Position numbers and translations under genes: made by a program. The notes below the pieces were generated by a model. That model saw only the letters and a list, made by a program, of their open reading frames with translations, made no database searches and was not told the DNA's origin. A stretch of 64,000 nucleotides of DNA from CAWEPK01 sp963835595 (GTDB lineage: Bacteria > Desulfobacterota > Syntrophorhabdia > Syntrophorhabdales > WCHB1-27): NCBI GenBank assembly GCA_963835595.1, contig CAWIGL010000002.1:434001-498000 (forward strand), given 5' to 3'. This document shows, one piece after another, positions 1 to 8,113 of this stretch (its first letter is position 1; each line of letters opens with the position of its first letter).

Positions 1-2334
1 CACGCTGACGCAAGCCGGGTCGAGCCCGTCGAGATAGACGGCGACCGTGAAGCGGTGACTGCCCTGTACGGTCTCGACTTTCACCGCCCCGAACCGCAAG
101 GCCGGCCATTTCCGCTCTATCTCGCTCTGCCAGCTCACGATGCGCGCCGCAAGGGAGCACCGTTGCTCGACCCGCTCCCTGTAAGCGTCTGCGGCGGGGA
201 GGTAGTAGTTTTCCGTATACTCCCGCACAGCGCGATTGGAGGAGAAGCGCGGCGTGAGCCGCGCCATGCTCTCCCTCATGCGGGCAACCCATGCCCCCGG
301 TATGCCGTCCTTATCCCGGTTGTAGAAATCGGGTATGACCTCCCGCTCCAGGAGGGTATAAAGGCTTTGCGCTTCGGCCGCGTCCCAGGACGGGTCGGCG
401 TCGTGCTCTTTGCCGTCCCCGAGCGCCCAGCCCACCGATGGCGTGTAGCCTTCCGCCCACCAGCCGTCCAGCTCCGAAAGGTTTATGCCCCCGTTGACCA
501 GCACTTTCATCCCGCTCGTGCCGCAGGCCTCCCAGGGCCGGCGCGGCGTGTTGATCCAGACATCGACGCCCTGCACAAGCCACTGCGTCATGAGCATGTC
601 GTGGTCTTCAAGGAAGACCGCGTGGCTCCTGGCGCGCCGCGCGATAAAATCCGTCCACTCCTCGATCATCGCCTGACCGGGGGCGTCGGCCGGATGCGCC
701 TTGCCGGCTACTATGAGCTGCACAGGCCGGTCCGCGGACGTCAATATCCGGAGCAGCCTTTCAGGGTCGTGGAGCAGCAGGGTGGTGCGCTTGTAAGTAG
801 CGAAGCGCCGGGCAAAGCCGATGGTGAGGCTGTCAGGGTCGAAAAGCCCTTTGACCGCCTCGATCTCCTGCGAAGAGGCGCCGAGGGCGGCCAGATGGCG
901 CCGCGTGTGCTCCCTGACGTAGTCGATCAGAGACCTGCGGGCTGCGCACCTGAGCTCCCAGAGCTTCGAGTCGGGCACGTCGCGCAGGTCGTCCTCCATC
1001 GTTTCAAGCGTTCCCTGCCAGCGGTTCCTCGCGCACGCCTCCGTCCAGACCCTGTCCGAATCGGCCGATTCCCACGTCGGCATGTGGACCCCGTTCGTCA
1101 CATGGCCGACGGGGACCTCATGCGTCGGCCAGCCTGGGAAAAGCGGCCGGAAGATTTCCCTGCTCACCTGGCCGTGCAGCCGGCTCACGCCGTTCACGTA
1201 GCCGCTCCCCCGCACGGCGAGGCAGGCCATGTTGAAAGGCTCGGAGGCGTCGCCGGGGTCAACGCGGCCGAGGGCCAGCAGGTCGTCCAAAGAGATGCCG
1301 AGCTTTTCCCTGGCATACGCGCCAAGATACTGGTCGATAAGGGACGGATCGAAACGGTCGAACCCGGCGGCTACGGGCGTGTGGGTCGTGAAGATGTTGC
1401 CCGGCCTCGTCGCTGCGAGGGCCGTCCGGAAGGGCTGCCCCGTCGCTTCCATGAGGCTGCGCGCCCGGGCAAGGACGACAAAGGCCGTATGCCCCTCGTT
1501 CATGTGGCAGACGTCCGGTTCCAATTTCAGGGCCTCGAGGAGCCGCCATCCGCCGATCCCGAGGAGTATCTCCTGCGTCAGCCGGAGCTCCTGGCCCTCT
1601 CCGTAAAGCTCGCTCGTGATCCCCCGATGGGAGGGGAGGTTGGCCGGGTCGTTGCTGTCGAGGAGGTAGAGCCGCGCGTTGCCCACCCGGACCTCCCACG
1701 AGCGCACCCAGACGGCATAGCCGGACAGGGGGACCTGAATGCGCAGCAGCTCACCGTTCGGCTCGCGCAAGGGTCGTATCGGGAGCTGCCCGGGGTCGTT
1801 ATAAGGGAAGAGGGCGCGCTGGGCGCCGTTTCTGTCTATGGCCTGCCGGAAATAGCCCTGCTGGTAGAGCAGGCCGACGGCTACGACGGGCAGCCCCAGG
1901 TCGCTCGCCGCCTTGAGCTGATCGCCTGCGACGTTGCCGAGGCCGCCCGAATAAATGGGGAGCGCCTCGCTCAGCATGTATTCCATGCAGAAATAGGCGA
2001 CGCACCTGAGCTTTGCCTTCGGGTGGCTTTGCTGGAACCAGGCGGGGGTCTCGGCGGCCTCACGCCGGGCTTCGAGGATGCCGTCGATGACCGCGCGCAC
2101 GCCGGGGTCCGCGAGCGCCTCGCGGATGCTGTCGCGCGATGCGCCTTGCAAGATCGTCCACGGATTGTGTGTCAGCTCCCAGAGCGTCGGCTCGATCCGC
2201 TTCCACGGCTCATCGGCTGCGTGGCTCCAGGACCAGCGCATGTCGAGGGCGAGCTCGATTACCGGATCGATGTCGCGTGCGCCTTCAGACAGGAACGCAC
2301 GGCCGGGGTCTGTCGCCTTCTCCTCTTCGGCCAT
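1..2334 (-). CDS. glgP: Alpha-glucan (glycogen/maltodextrin) phosphorylase, 3' end cut by the window
   Basis: It releases glucose 1-phosphate from glycogen or maltodextrin by phosphorolysis, using pyridoxal phosphate, in the cytoplasm. The minus strand is open from the ATG at 2334 to the window edge, giving about 778 residues without a stop. The N-terminus (LALDMRWSWSH around residues 28-40) matches the DUF3417 domain that heads the long GlgP family. Family motifs follow: GGLGNVAGD near 125, FTTHTPVAAG near 320, GHVTNGVH near 405, GFARRFATYKR near 500 and the PLP-region GTSGMK near 605. Full-length relatives are about 850 residues, so roughly the last 70 lie outside. A long plus-strand frame over the same DNA is its shadow. 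With glgC at 19.5 kb it indicates glycogen storage. Identity is secure from motif order; the exact glucan substrate is not. Confidence 0.9.
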   Translation of the reverse strand, partial: MAEEEKATDPGRAFLSEGARDIDPVIELALDMRWSWSHAADEPWKRIEPTLWELTHNPWTILQGASRDSIREALADPGVRAVIDGILEARREAAETPAWFQQSHPKAKLRCVAYFCMEYMLSEALPIYSGGLGNVAGDQLKAASDLGLPVVAVGLLYQQGYFRQAIDRNGAQRALFPYNDPGQLPIRPLREPNGELLRIQVPLSGYAVWVRSWEVRVGNARLYLLDSNDPANLPSHRGITSELYGEGQELRLTQEILLGIGGWRLLEALKLEPDVCHMNEGHTAFVVLARARSLMEATGQPFRTALAATRPGNIFTTHTPVAAGFDRFDPSLIDQYLGAYAREKLGISLDDLLALGRVDPGDASEPFNMACLAVRGSGYVNGVSRLHGQVSREIFRPLFPGWPTHEVPVGHVTNGVHMPTWESADSDRVWTEACARNRWQGTLETMEDDLRDVPDSKLWELRCAARRSLIDYVREHTRRHLAALGASSQEIEAVKGLFDPDSLTIGFARRFATYKRTTLLLHDPERLLRILTSADRPVQLIVAGKAHPADAPGQAMIEEWTDFIARRARSHAVFLEDHDMLMTQWLVQGVDVWINTPRRPWEACGTSGMKVLVNGGINLSELDGWWAEGYTPSVGWALGDGKEHDADPSWDAAEAQSLYTLLEREVIPDFYNRDKDGIPGAWVARMRESMARLTPRFSSNRAVREYTENYYLPAADAYRERVEQRCSLAARIVSWQSEIERKWPALRFGAVKVETVQGSHRFTVAVYLDGLDPACVSV

Positions 2335-2477
2335 TTAAGTCCTCGCTTCTAAGCTAATGTAAATCTGTGTGACGCGCTTTGCAATTTATTGGGCTTGTAT
2401 ATGATATTGAGCGTTATGGTCTATCATGACCCGTTCTGCTATAGGCAAGCCTGAACTATCCCCTTACTTTCCCACAG

Positions 2478-2554
2478 GCTATTATTGGGGTTCAGCACCC
2501 CCTCCGCGAGCAAAGCTCGCCGGGGCACCCGCTTTAGCGGGTCGTCCCCGCTCA
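2478..2554 (+). repeat. Structured intergenic repeat, copy 1 (three nested hairpins)
   Basis: This 77-bp unit aligns base for base with copy 2 (35498-35574). It contains a GGGGT..ACCCC stem, a GCGAGC-AAA-GCTCGC stem and an ACCCGC-TTTA-GCGGGT stem enclosed by CGGGG/CCCCG. Against copy 2 the stems change on both sides while the loops stay the same. It fills most of the gap between the start of glgP and the end of the corrinoid-protein gene; nothing coding was seen in 2335-2675. Confidence 0.75.
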
Positions 2555-2675
2555 GACAGACAAAAATGCCGATACATATGAAAAGCTCATAATGACGTTT
2601 TTATATCCCACTCTATGGATAGAGTACGGCCCGCAAAGAGCATTGGTTTATTGCTTTCTATCTTAGCCGTTTTAC

Positions 2676-3348
2676 TCAGGTCGCTTCGGGTGATCCTATC
2701 TTGCCCCTTATCAGCTCCTGGCAGAGGCGGACGCCTGTCATGGCGTCGGTGGCCCACGCATCCGCGCCTACGTGGCGGCAGACGCGGTCGTCCACGTAGC
2801 CGCCGATGATGAAGGAGGGGGAGAAGCCGTTCCTGCCCGTTTCCGCGCGGAGCAGGCCGATAGTCGCCCGCATGTTCTCCAGGACCGAGTCGAGCAGGCA
2901 GGACAGCCCGACTATGTGCGGCCTCATCTCCCTGGCCTTTGCCAGGAAGTCCCTCGACGGCACGTCTACGCCGAGGTCGAAGACGGTAAAGCCGTAGCAC
3001 CGGAGCAGCACCTTTATTATATCCTTGCCGATGTAATGGATGTCTCCCTCTACGGTGCCGAGCAGGATGCGCCCGGATTCGTTCCCGACGACGTGCGCCT
3101 TGAGCGCGGGCAGGACCATGTCGCCCACCTCGTGCATGATAGCGCTGGCCATGATCAGTCCGGAGATATAATAGAGGCCCCGCTCGTACCGCTCGCCCAC
3201 GAGGCGCACGCCCTTCCGGCACTCTTCCACTATGTGCAGCGGGTCCGCGCCGTCGGCCATGCGGCGGCCGCACCTCGGCCAGGACGGCGTCTTCCTGGAG
3301 GTCGGCAAGAAGTTGGCTCAACGCGCTTTCTTCTTCGGGCGGTCTCAC
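2676..3348 (-). CDS. Corrinoid (B12-binding) methyltransferase protein, one apparent frameshift
   Basis: Family role: it carries a methyl group on cobalamin between a substrate methyltransferase (MT1) and an acceptor methyltransferase (MT2). From about residue 30 it has the helical cap followed by the B12-binding Rossmann domain, with the base-off motif DIHYIG (DxHxxG), GLSCLLDS and a glycine-rich IIGGY segment. The start is a GTG at 3348 whose last two bases lie within the TGA of the upstream gntR (GTGA overlap), so translation is probably coupled. The N-terminal 26 codons and the rest lie in different frames: one extra C around 3265-3272 in the GGCCGCC run breaks the gene, and removing it restores a normal protein of about 223 residues. 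Pairing with a regulator divergent from a methyl-transfer operon suggests a role in the same pathway. Confidence 0.8.
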
Positions 3349-4133
3349 GACCTCTCCCCCGGTTTGCGGCTTTTCGTCCTTGTCCCGTCCCCCAGGCCGA
3401 CGGTCGTCTTGAAGCGCATGAGGTCGCCCCTGCAGATGAAGAAGCCCCAACTGATCGGCCGGTCGTCGAAATCGTAGAAAACGTGCTCCAGCCGGAACGA
3501 CGGCAGCCTCAAAGGCGCCATGAGCAGCGCCGCTTCGTCCTCGCTGAGCGCTGCCGCCTCGATGGCTATCTCGCCCCGCTTGAGGCTCGTCTCCCCGGTC
3601 CCCGCAAAAAGGCCGTGCAGGGCCGTAACCTCCATCTCCGCCTCGACTATCGGGCGCGCCGGGTCGTACACCAGGTATTCATGATGGTAGAGGATCGGGT
3701 CTTTCCCTTTTATGATAAGGCGGCGTATAAGGATCACGCGGTCGCCGCAGGCGATCCCCAGCCTCTCCGAGACTGCGGCGTCCGCCCTGACGACGCTCAC
3801 CTCCAGGAGCTTCACCTTGTTCCGGGCGTTCCTGTCGAAGATGGACCGAAGCTCGTCCATGCCGAACATGACCGTGCTCAGCTTGACCGGCTTGACGAAC
3901 GTGCCGCGACCCTGCGTCGTGCTGACTAGGCCTTCCTGCACGAGGATATTGATCGCCCTGCGGACGGTCATGGGGCTGACCCTGTACCGGCCGCACAATT
4001 GCGACTCCGAGGGTAGCTGCCCTCCCGGCCTGACCAGGCCGGAGGCTATCTGGCCGCGCAGTATGTTGACAAGCTGCACGTATGCAGGCTCGAAGGACGA
4101 GCGGTCTATACGGGATTGCAGGGTCTGTTTCAT
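3345..4133 (-). CDS. GntR-family transcriptional regulator with UTRA effector domain
   Basis: A 262-residue DNA-binding regulator of the HutC/FarR branch. A winged helix covers about residues 15-80 (YVQLVNILRGQIASGL, then LPSESQLCGRYRVSPMTVRRA, then VQEGLVSTTQGRGTFV), and a UTRA ligand-binding domain covers about 95-235. Length is normal for the family. It is transcribed away from the TRAP/methyltransferase operon across a 309-bp gap that holds a strong promoter and a perfect dyad, and it overlaps the downstream corrinoid gene by 4 bp. The natural reading is that it senses the imported substrate or a product and controls both divergent units; the ligand is unknown. Family assignment is firm, target assignment is inference. 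Confidence 0.88.
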   Translation of the reverse strand: MKQTLQSRIDRSSFEPAYVQLVNILRGQIASGLVRPGGQLPSESQLCGRYRVSPMTVRRAINILVQEGLVSTTQGRGTFVKPVKLSTVMFGMDELRSIFDRNARNKVKLLEVSVVRADAAVSERLGIACGDRVILIRRLIIKGKDPILYHHEYLVYDPARPIVEAEMEVTALHGLFAGTGETSLKRGEIAIEAAALSEDEAALLMAPLRLPSFRLEHVFYDFDDRPISWGFFICRGDLMRFKTTVGLGDGTRTKSRKPGERS

Positions 4134-4211
4134 GGGCGAGCGTCCCGTTCCCGACTATATTACCCGCATCGGGCGTGCCCAGTCAAGATCGGAACTTCTA
4201 ATCGGGGCCGA

Positions 4212-4232
4212 TTCCGTTGAAAATCAACGGAA
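4212..4232. promoter_or_regulatory. Perfect 9-bp dyad, candidate GntR operator
   Basis: The arms TTCCGTTGA and TCAACGGAA are perfectly complementary across a 3-base AAA spacer, in the divergent gntR/TRAP intergenic region and about 45 bp upstream of the plus-strand -35 box. Size and symmetry fit an operator for a dimeric regulator. No binding data; inference from position and symmetry. Confidence 0.5.
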
Positions 4233-4273
4233 AAGGTGAATTAACAGGTTATATATAGAACTTCCATTTTTTC

Positions 4274-4302
4274 TTGACAAGAGCGCCGCTTTTTTCTATA
4301 AA
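4274..4302 (+). promoter_or_regulatory. Sigma70-type promoter of the TRAP/methyltransferase operon
   Basis: A perfect -35 box TTGACA (4274-4279), 17-bp spacer and -10 TATAAA (4297-4302) predict transcription from about 4309. This leaves a leader of about 130 nt before dctQ, containing a direct repeat AAGACGT-TTCG-AAGACGT near 4388-4405 and no riboswitch that I recognise. Confidence 0.7.
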
Positions 4303-4442
4303 TTAATCAGTCATGCACAAACGTTAGACGGCCGTGAGGAAGGAAGTCCGGCGGGCTGCCTGGGAGAACCACCGGAAGGCCCCCGAGAAGACGTTTCGAA
4401 GACGTGGGGACGCACGCGCTTCGCGAAAACCCGGGAGGCACG

Positions 4443-4931
4443 ATGGAGAGGATCCTCGATACTTTCCTCAGAGGGAGCAAGGCCCTGCTCAATGCCATAG
4501 GCGGGGCCGCCCTCAGCTTCATGATGTTCCTGACCGTCGCCGACGTGGGCCTGCGGGCGGTCGGTCACCCCATCATCGGCACATTCGAGATCGTGGCCCT
4601 GTCTCTGGCGCTCGTGATCGGTTTTTGCTTCCCCTGCGTCTCCCTCGATAACGCGAACGTCTACATGGAGTTCCTCCTGGAGCGGCTGACGCCCAGAGGG
4701 AAGGCGATGATGGATACCTTCACGCGCGTCCTGGGCATCGTCCTCTTCGCCCTCATTGCCTATAACCTCTTCGGCGTCGGCAGCGAGTTCCACAGGTCGC
4801 ACGAGGTGACCGCCACGCTGCGGATACCCTTTTATCCTGTCGCCTACGGAGTGGGCGTCTGCTGCCTTGTCGAATGTCTCGTCTTTGTCCTTCAGATAGT
4901 GAGGACCTGGAGGGAGGACCGCCATGAATGA
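4443..4931 (+). CDS. dctQ: TRAP transporter small membrane subunit (DctQ type)
   Basis: Small integral-membrane component of a tripartite ATP-independent periplasmic transporter for organic acids. The ATG at 4443 is chosen over the upstream one at 4404 because GGGAGG lies just before it and the family N-terminus fits; this gives 162 residues. Four hydrophobic segments are visible (about residues 17-37, 48-68, 87-107 and 127-150), as expected for DctQ. The stop overlaps the dctM start by 8 bp. It is the first gene of the operon that continues through dctM, dctP and the methyltransferase genes. Confidence 0.85.
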   Translation: MERILDTFLRGSKALLNAIGGAALSFMMFLTVADVGLRAVGHPIIGTFEIVALSLALVIGFCFPCVSLDNANVYMEFLLERLTPRGKAMMDTFTRVLGIVLFALIAYNLFGVGSEFHRSHEVTATLRIPFYPVAYGVGVCCLVECLVFVLQIVRTWREDRHE

Positions 4932-6225
4932 GGCGCTGGTCGGCGTTATCGCCCTCGTGGTCCTTCTGGCGCTCTTCGCCACGGGCTTCGAGCTCGGCTT
5001 TGCTATGGCCCTGGTGGGTTTCGCAGGTTTCGCTTACGTGAACGGGCTGCACGCGGCCATGAACCTCCTCGGCAGGGACGTCTACGACGTTATTACGAGC
5101 TATGGGTATACGGTCTTCCCGCTTTTCATCCTGATGGGGCAGATCGGCCTCCATGCGGGCATAGCCGTGCGGCTTTACAATGCAGCCCATAAATTCGTGG
5201 GCCACATCCCCGGCGGTCTCGCCATGGCTACCGTGATAGGCGCGACGGGCTTCAAGGCGATTTGCGGCTCCTCGGCGGCCACATCCGCGACGTTCGCCAG
5301 CGTGGCGATACCGGAGATGGACCGCTTCAAGTACGACAGGAGGCTTTCGACTGGGATCGTCGCGACGGTCGGCACCCTCGGGGTCCTCATCCCGCCCAGC
5401 GTGACCCTGATCATATTCGGCATACTTACCGAGCAGTCCATAGGCCAGCTTTTTCTGGCCGGCATCATCCCCGGCCTGGTCATCGCCTTTTTCTTCCTTG
5501 TGATTATTTACGGGTGGGCGCGCCTCAGCCCATCCATCGCGCCCAGGTCGGAGCGCTCCACGTGGAAGGAGAGGTTCGCCTCGCTGCCAGAGCTTACATG
5601 GATTATCCTCATCTTCCTGCTGGTAGTCGGCGGCATCATGCAGGGCTACTTCACGCCTACTGAGGCAGGGGCGGTGGGCACCTTCGCCGTTTTCGCCCTG
5701 GCCGTGGCAAAAAGGGGGATCACCTTCAAGACCTACGTGCGGGCACTCACCGAGTCGCTTCGGACTGCAGGCATGGTCCTCGTGCTCATAGCCGGCTCGG
5801 CGATCCTCGGCCACTTTATCGCGATAACCAATATCCCCCAGCACATAGCCGACTGGCTCGTCGGACTGCCGGTCAACCGCTACCTCGTCCTGATCCTTAT
5901 ATGCCTGATGTACGAGATCGGCGGGTCCTTCATCGATGACCTCGCCTTCATGATACTGGCGACGCCCATTTTTTATCCGGCCGTCCTGAAGCTCGGCTTC
6001 AACCCTATCTGGTTCGGCATGGTGCTGGGCGTCGTTCTGATGATCGGCGTGGTGATCCCGCCGGTCGCCGTCTGCGTCTTCGTCGTCAAGAATATTACAA
6101 AGGAGCCTATGGGAAGGATATATCAGGGCGTGACACCGTTCCTTCTTTCCCTCGTCGTGATGTGGGGCCTTCTCTTTTTCTTCCCCCAGTTGGCCCTGTG
6201 GCTCCCTTCCGTGTTTTACAAGTGA
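4924..6225 (+). CDS. dctM: TRAP transporter large permease subunit (DctM type)
   Basis: The 433-residue permease that uses the ion gradient to move the substrate across the inner membrane. It is almost wholly hydrophobic with the usual 11-13 membrane segments. Family signatures include GFKAICGSSAATSATF around residue 108, GTLGVLIPPSVTLIIFG around 150, TPTEAGAVG around 244 and FIDDLAFMILATP around 335. It overlaps dctQ by 8 bp and is followed by the receptor gene, giving a complete TRAP system. The transported compound cannot be read from the permease; the downstream genes suggest a methylated carboxylate. Confidence 0.93.
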   Translation: MNEALVGVIALVVLLALFATGFELGFAMALVGFAGFAYVNGLHAAMNLLGRDVYDVITSYGYTVFPLFILMGQIGLHAGIAVRLYNAAHKFVGHIPGGLAMATVIGATGFKAICGSSAATSATFASVAIPEMDRFKYDRRLSTGIVATVGTLGVLIPPSVTLIIFGILTEQSIGQLFLAGIIPGLVIAFFFLVIIYGWARLSPSIAPRSERSTWKERFASLPELTWIILIFLLVVGGIMQGYFTPTEAGAVGTFAVFALAVAKRGITFKTYVRALTESLRTAGMVLVLIAGSAILGHFIAITNIPQHIADWLVGLPVNRYLVLILICLMYEIGGSFIDDLAFMILATPIFYPAVLKLGFNPIWFGMVLGVVLMIGVVIPPVAVCVFVVKNITKEPMGRIYQGVTPFLLSLVVMWGLLFFFPQLALWLPSVFYK

Positions 6226-6331
6226 GACTATCGGGCCGGTCTGGCCGGCCTTACTAAAAAGGAACGAAGGCGGGCTTCGATATCGCACGTTGCAGGGTAG
6301 GATAATGCCTAAAACAAGAGGGAGGTGCGGG

Positions 6332-7486
6332 ATGAAGAGGAAGGTTCTGCTGTTCACGCTGTCGGTCGTCTTTATTTTCGTGAGCGCAATGAGCGCGGCT
6401 GCCGCTGACATTATCAGGCTGAAGGCCGCCAATTATCTGCCGACCACGCACAAGATGTCCCTGCTGACCGACAGGTTCTGCCAGGAGATAAAGAAGCGGA
6501 CGAACGGGCGGGTGGAAATTACCTATTATCCGGGCGGCACCGTCCTGTCGCCTGTGAAGATGTTCAACGGGATAACGGCGGGCATCGCCGACATAGGCGT
6601 CTCCCACATCCAGTATACCCGAGGCCGCTTCCCGATGACTGAGGTGTTCGACCTGCCCCTCGGTTTCCCGAGCGGATGGGTCGCGAGCCACACGAGCAAC
6701 GATTTCTATGAAAAATTCAAGCCGGCCGAGTGGGACGCCGTCCACGTCTTTTACATTAATACATCGGGTCCCCTCGTCGTTCAGACGGTCAAGAAGCCCG
6801 TCAGGACGCTCGAAGACCTCAAAGGGCTGAAGATCAGGGGCGCCGGGCAGGCGACCGACATGCTGAAGGCCCTCGGCGCGATACCCGTTCCCCTTGAGAT
6901 GCCCGACGTCTACGAGGCGCTCCGCAGGCAGGTCCTCGACGGCATCATGGTCGATCTCTCCACGCTCAAATACTGGAAGTTCGCCGAAGTCGTCAACAAC
7001 GTCACCTCCACTTCGCAGCTCGGCACGGGCATCACCTTTTACTGCGTCATGAACAAGGACAAATGGAATGCCCTGCCTGCCGACATACAGAAGATATTCA
7101 ATGAGGTCTCCGCGGAGGCCCTTGAGTGGCAGGCGCGCCTTTGGAACGAGATGGACATTGAAGGCAGGGACGTCTTCAAGGCAAAGGGCGGCAAGCTCAT
7201 CACGCTTTCGGACGCGGAGGCGGCGAAGTGGGTAAAGGCAGTCCAGCCGGTGATAGGGGCCTACAAAAAGCATATGGCCGAAGAGGGCTTCAAGGCGGCG
7301 GACGTGGACAAATGGATCGCCTTCATCAAGGAGCGCGTAGCGTACTGGAAGAAAGAAGAGGCGCAGCGGAAGATACCGAGCCCCTCTAGCCGCGTCGTAA
7401 GAAAGCAGGAGGCTGCCTGCCGGTTCAGGCAGGCAGCCTTATATTTCCGGCACTTGGCTCAAAGAGATAGACGGAGGCGCGAGTGA
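6332..7486 (+). CDS. dctP: TRAP transporter periplasmic substrate-binding protein (DctP type)
   Basis: Periplasmic receptor that delivers the ligand to DctQM. The ATG at 6332 follows GGAGG at 6321-6325 and begins a signal peptide (MKRKVLLFTLSVVFIF, cleavage near AAAAD). The mature part shows the DctP fold, including GGTVLSPVKMFNGITAGIADIG and LKGLKIRGAG. The conserved protein seems to end near residue 350 (KKEEAQRKIP); the last 30 or so codons are arginine-rich and run through a perfect hairpin at 7410-7439 to a stop that overlaps the next gene's GTG. One lost base near 7370-7385 would instead give a stop at 7387. The true C-terminus is therefore uncertain. Confidence 0.87.
   Translation: MKRKVLLFTLSVVFIFVSAMSAAAADIIRLKAANYLPTTHKMSLLTDRFCQEIKKRTNGRVEITYYPGGTVLSPVKMFNGITAGIADIGVSHIQYTRGRFPMTEVFDLPLGFPSGWVASHTSNDFYEKFKPAEWDAVHVFYINTSGPLVVQTVKKPVRTLEDLKGLKIRGAGQATDMLKALGAIPVPLEMPDVYEALRRQVLDGIMVDLSTLKYWKFAEVVNNVTSTSQLGTGITFYCVMNKDKWNALPADIQKIFNEVSAEALEWQARLWNEMDIEGRDVFKAKGGKLITLSDAEAAKWVKAVQPVIGAYKKHMAEEGFKAADVDKWIAFIKERVAYWKKEEAQRKIPSPSSRVVRKQEAACRFRQAALYFRHLAQRDRRRRE
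7410..7439 (+). terminator. 12-bp perfect hairpin at the 3' end of dctP
   Basis: AGGCTGCCTGCC and GGCAGGCAGCCT pair across a 6-base loop and are followed by TTATATTT. It could act as a partial terminator or as an RNA-stabilising structure that separates transporter from enzyme expression. It lies inside the open frame of dctP as read. Confidence 0.55.
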
Positions 7487-8112
7487 ACGATAAACTGGTC
7501 GATCTCATGGCTAACCTCATGGAAGACGAGACCATGGGCTTTGTCAAGGAGCTGATCGCCGGCGGGGCGGACCCGATGGCCGTCCTCGACGACGCGCGCA
7601 AGGCGATGGAGCTGGTCGGGAAGCGGTTCGAGAAGTGCGAGTATTTCATCCCCGACCTTATAATGGCTGGTGAGATCCTGAAAGGGATCTCGGACATCGT
7701 CAAGCCCCTCCTGAAGCAGGAAAAGTCGCGCGGAGGCTCAGGGAAGGTGCTCATCGGCACTGTGGCCGGCGACATCCACGACATCGGTAAAGACATCGTA
7801 ACCTTCATGGTCGATGTGAGCGGCTACGAGGTCCTCGATTTGGGCATAGACGTACCCGTCGAGGTATTCGTCGAGAAGGTTAAGGAGTTCAAGCCCCAGG
7901 TGGTGGGGCTGTCCGGTTTTCTGACCCTCGCCTTCGACTCGATGAAGAATACGATAGAGGCGCTGGAGTCGGCCGGTCTGCGCGACGGCGTGAAGATTAT
8001 GATAGGCGGCGGACAGATGGACGACGAGATCCGCAAATACGTGCACGCGGACGCATACGGCAAGGACGCGATCGCGGCGGTCAACCTGTGCCGGACATGG
8101 ATCGGGGGCTGA
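7483..8112 (+). CDS. Corrinoid methyltransferase protein (B12-binding), second copy
   Basis: A 209-residue cobalamin protein that shuttles a methyl group between MT1 and MT2. Residues 1-85 form the four-helix cap (MTA-type N-terminal domain) and about 88-205 the B12-binding domain, with the base-off motif DIHDIG at 100-105, GLSGFLTLAF and the IGGGQMDD segment. The GTG start at 7483 overlaps the dctP stop (GTGA). It lies one base upstream of the UroD-like methyltransferase gene, its likely MT1 partner. It is a paralogue of the protein at 2676-3348 on the divergent unit; the two may serve different methyl donors or expression states. Confidence 0.92.
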   Translation: MNDKLVDLMANLMEDETMGFVKELIAGGADPMAVLDDARKAMELVGKRFEKCEYFIPDLIMAGEILKGISDIVKPLLKQEKSRGGSGKVLIGTVAGDIHDIGKDIVTFMVDVSGYEVLDLGIDVPVEVFVEKVKEFKPQVVGLSGFLTLAFDSMKNTIEALESAGLRDGVKIMIGGGQMDDEIRKYVHADAYGKDAIAAVNLCRTWIGG

Positions 8113-8113
8113 T

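Noticed and set aside
55..2352. 765-residue plus-strand open frame
   Set aside because: It is antisense to glgP; its product is Arg/Pro-rich without family motifs, whereas the minus strand carries a complete chain of phosphorylase motifs.
4330..4400. GAGGAAGGAAGTCCGG, resembling the conserved GAGGAAAGTCCGGG of RNase P RNA
   Set aside because: Only one short block matches; the rest of the roughly 350-nt RNase P RNA is absent and a transporter gene starts 50 nt later.
4753..6432. 559-residue minus-strand frame opposite dctM
   Set aside because: Shadow of the permease; composition is His/Asp/Glu-rich and not protein-like.
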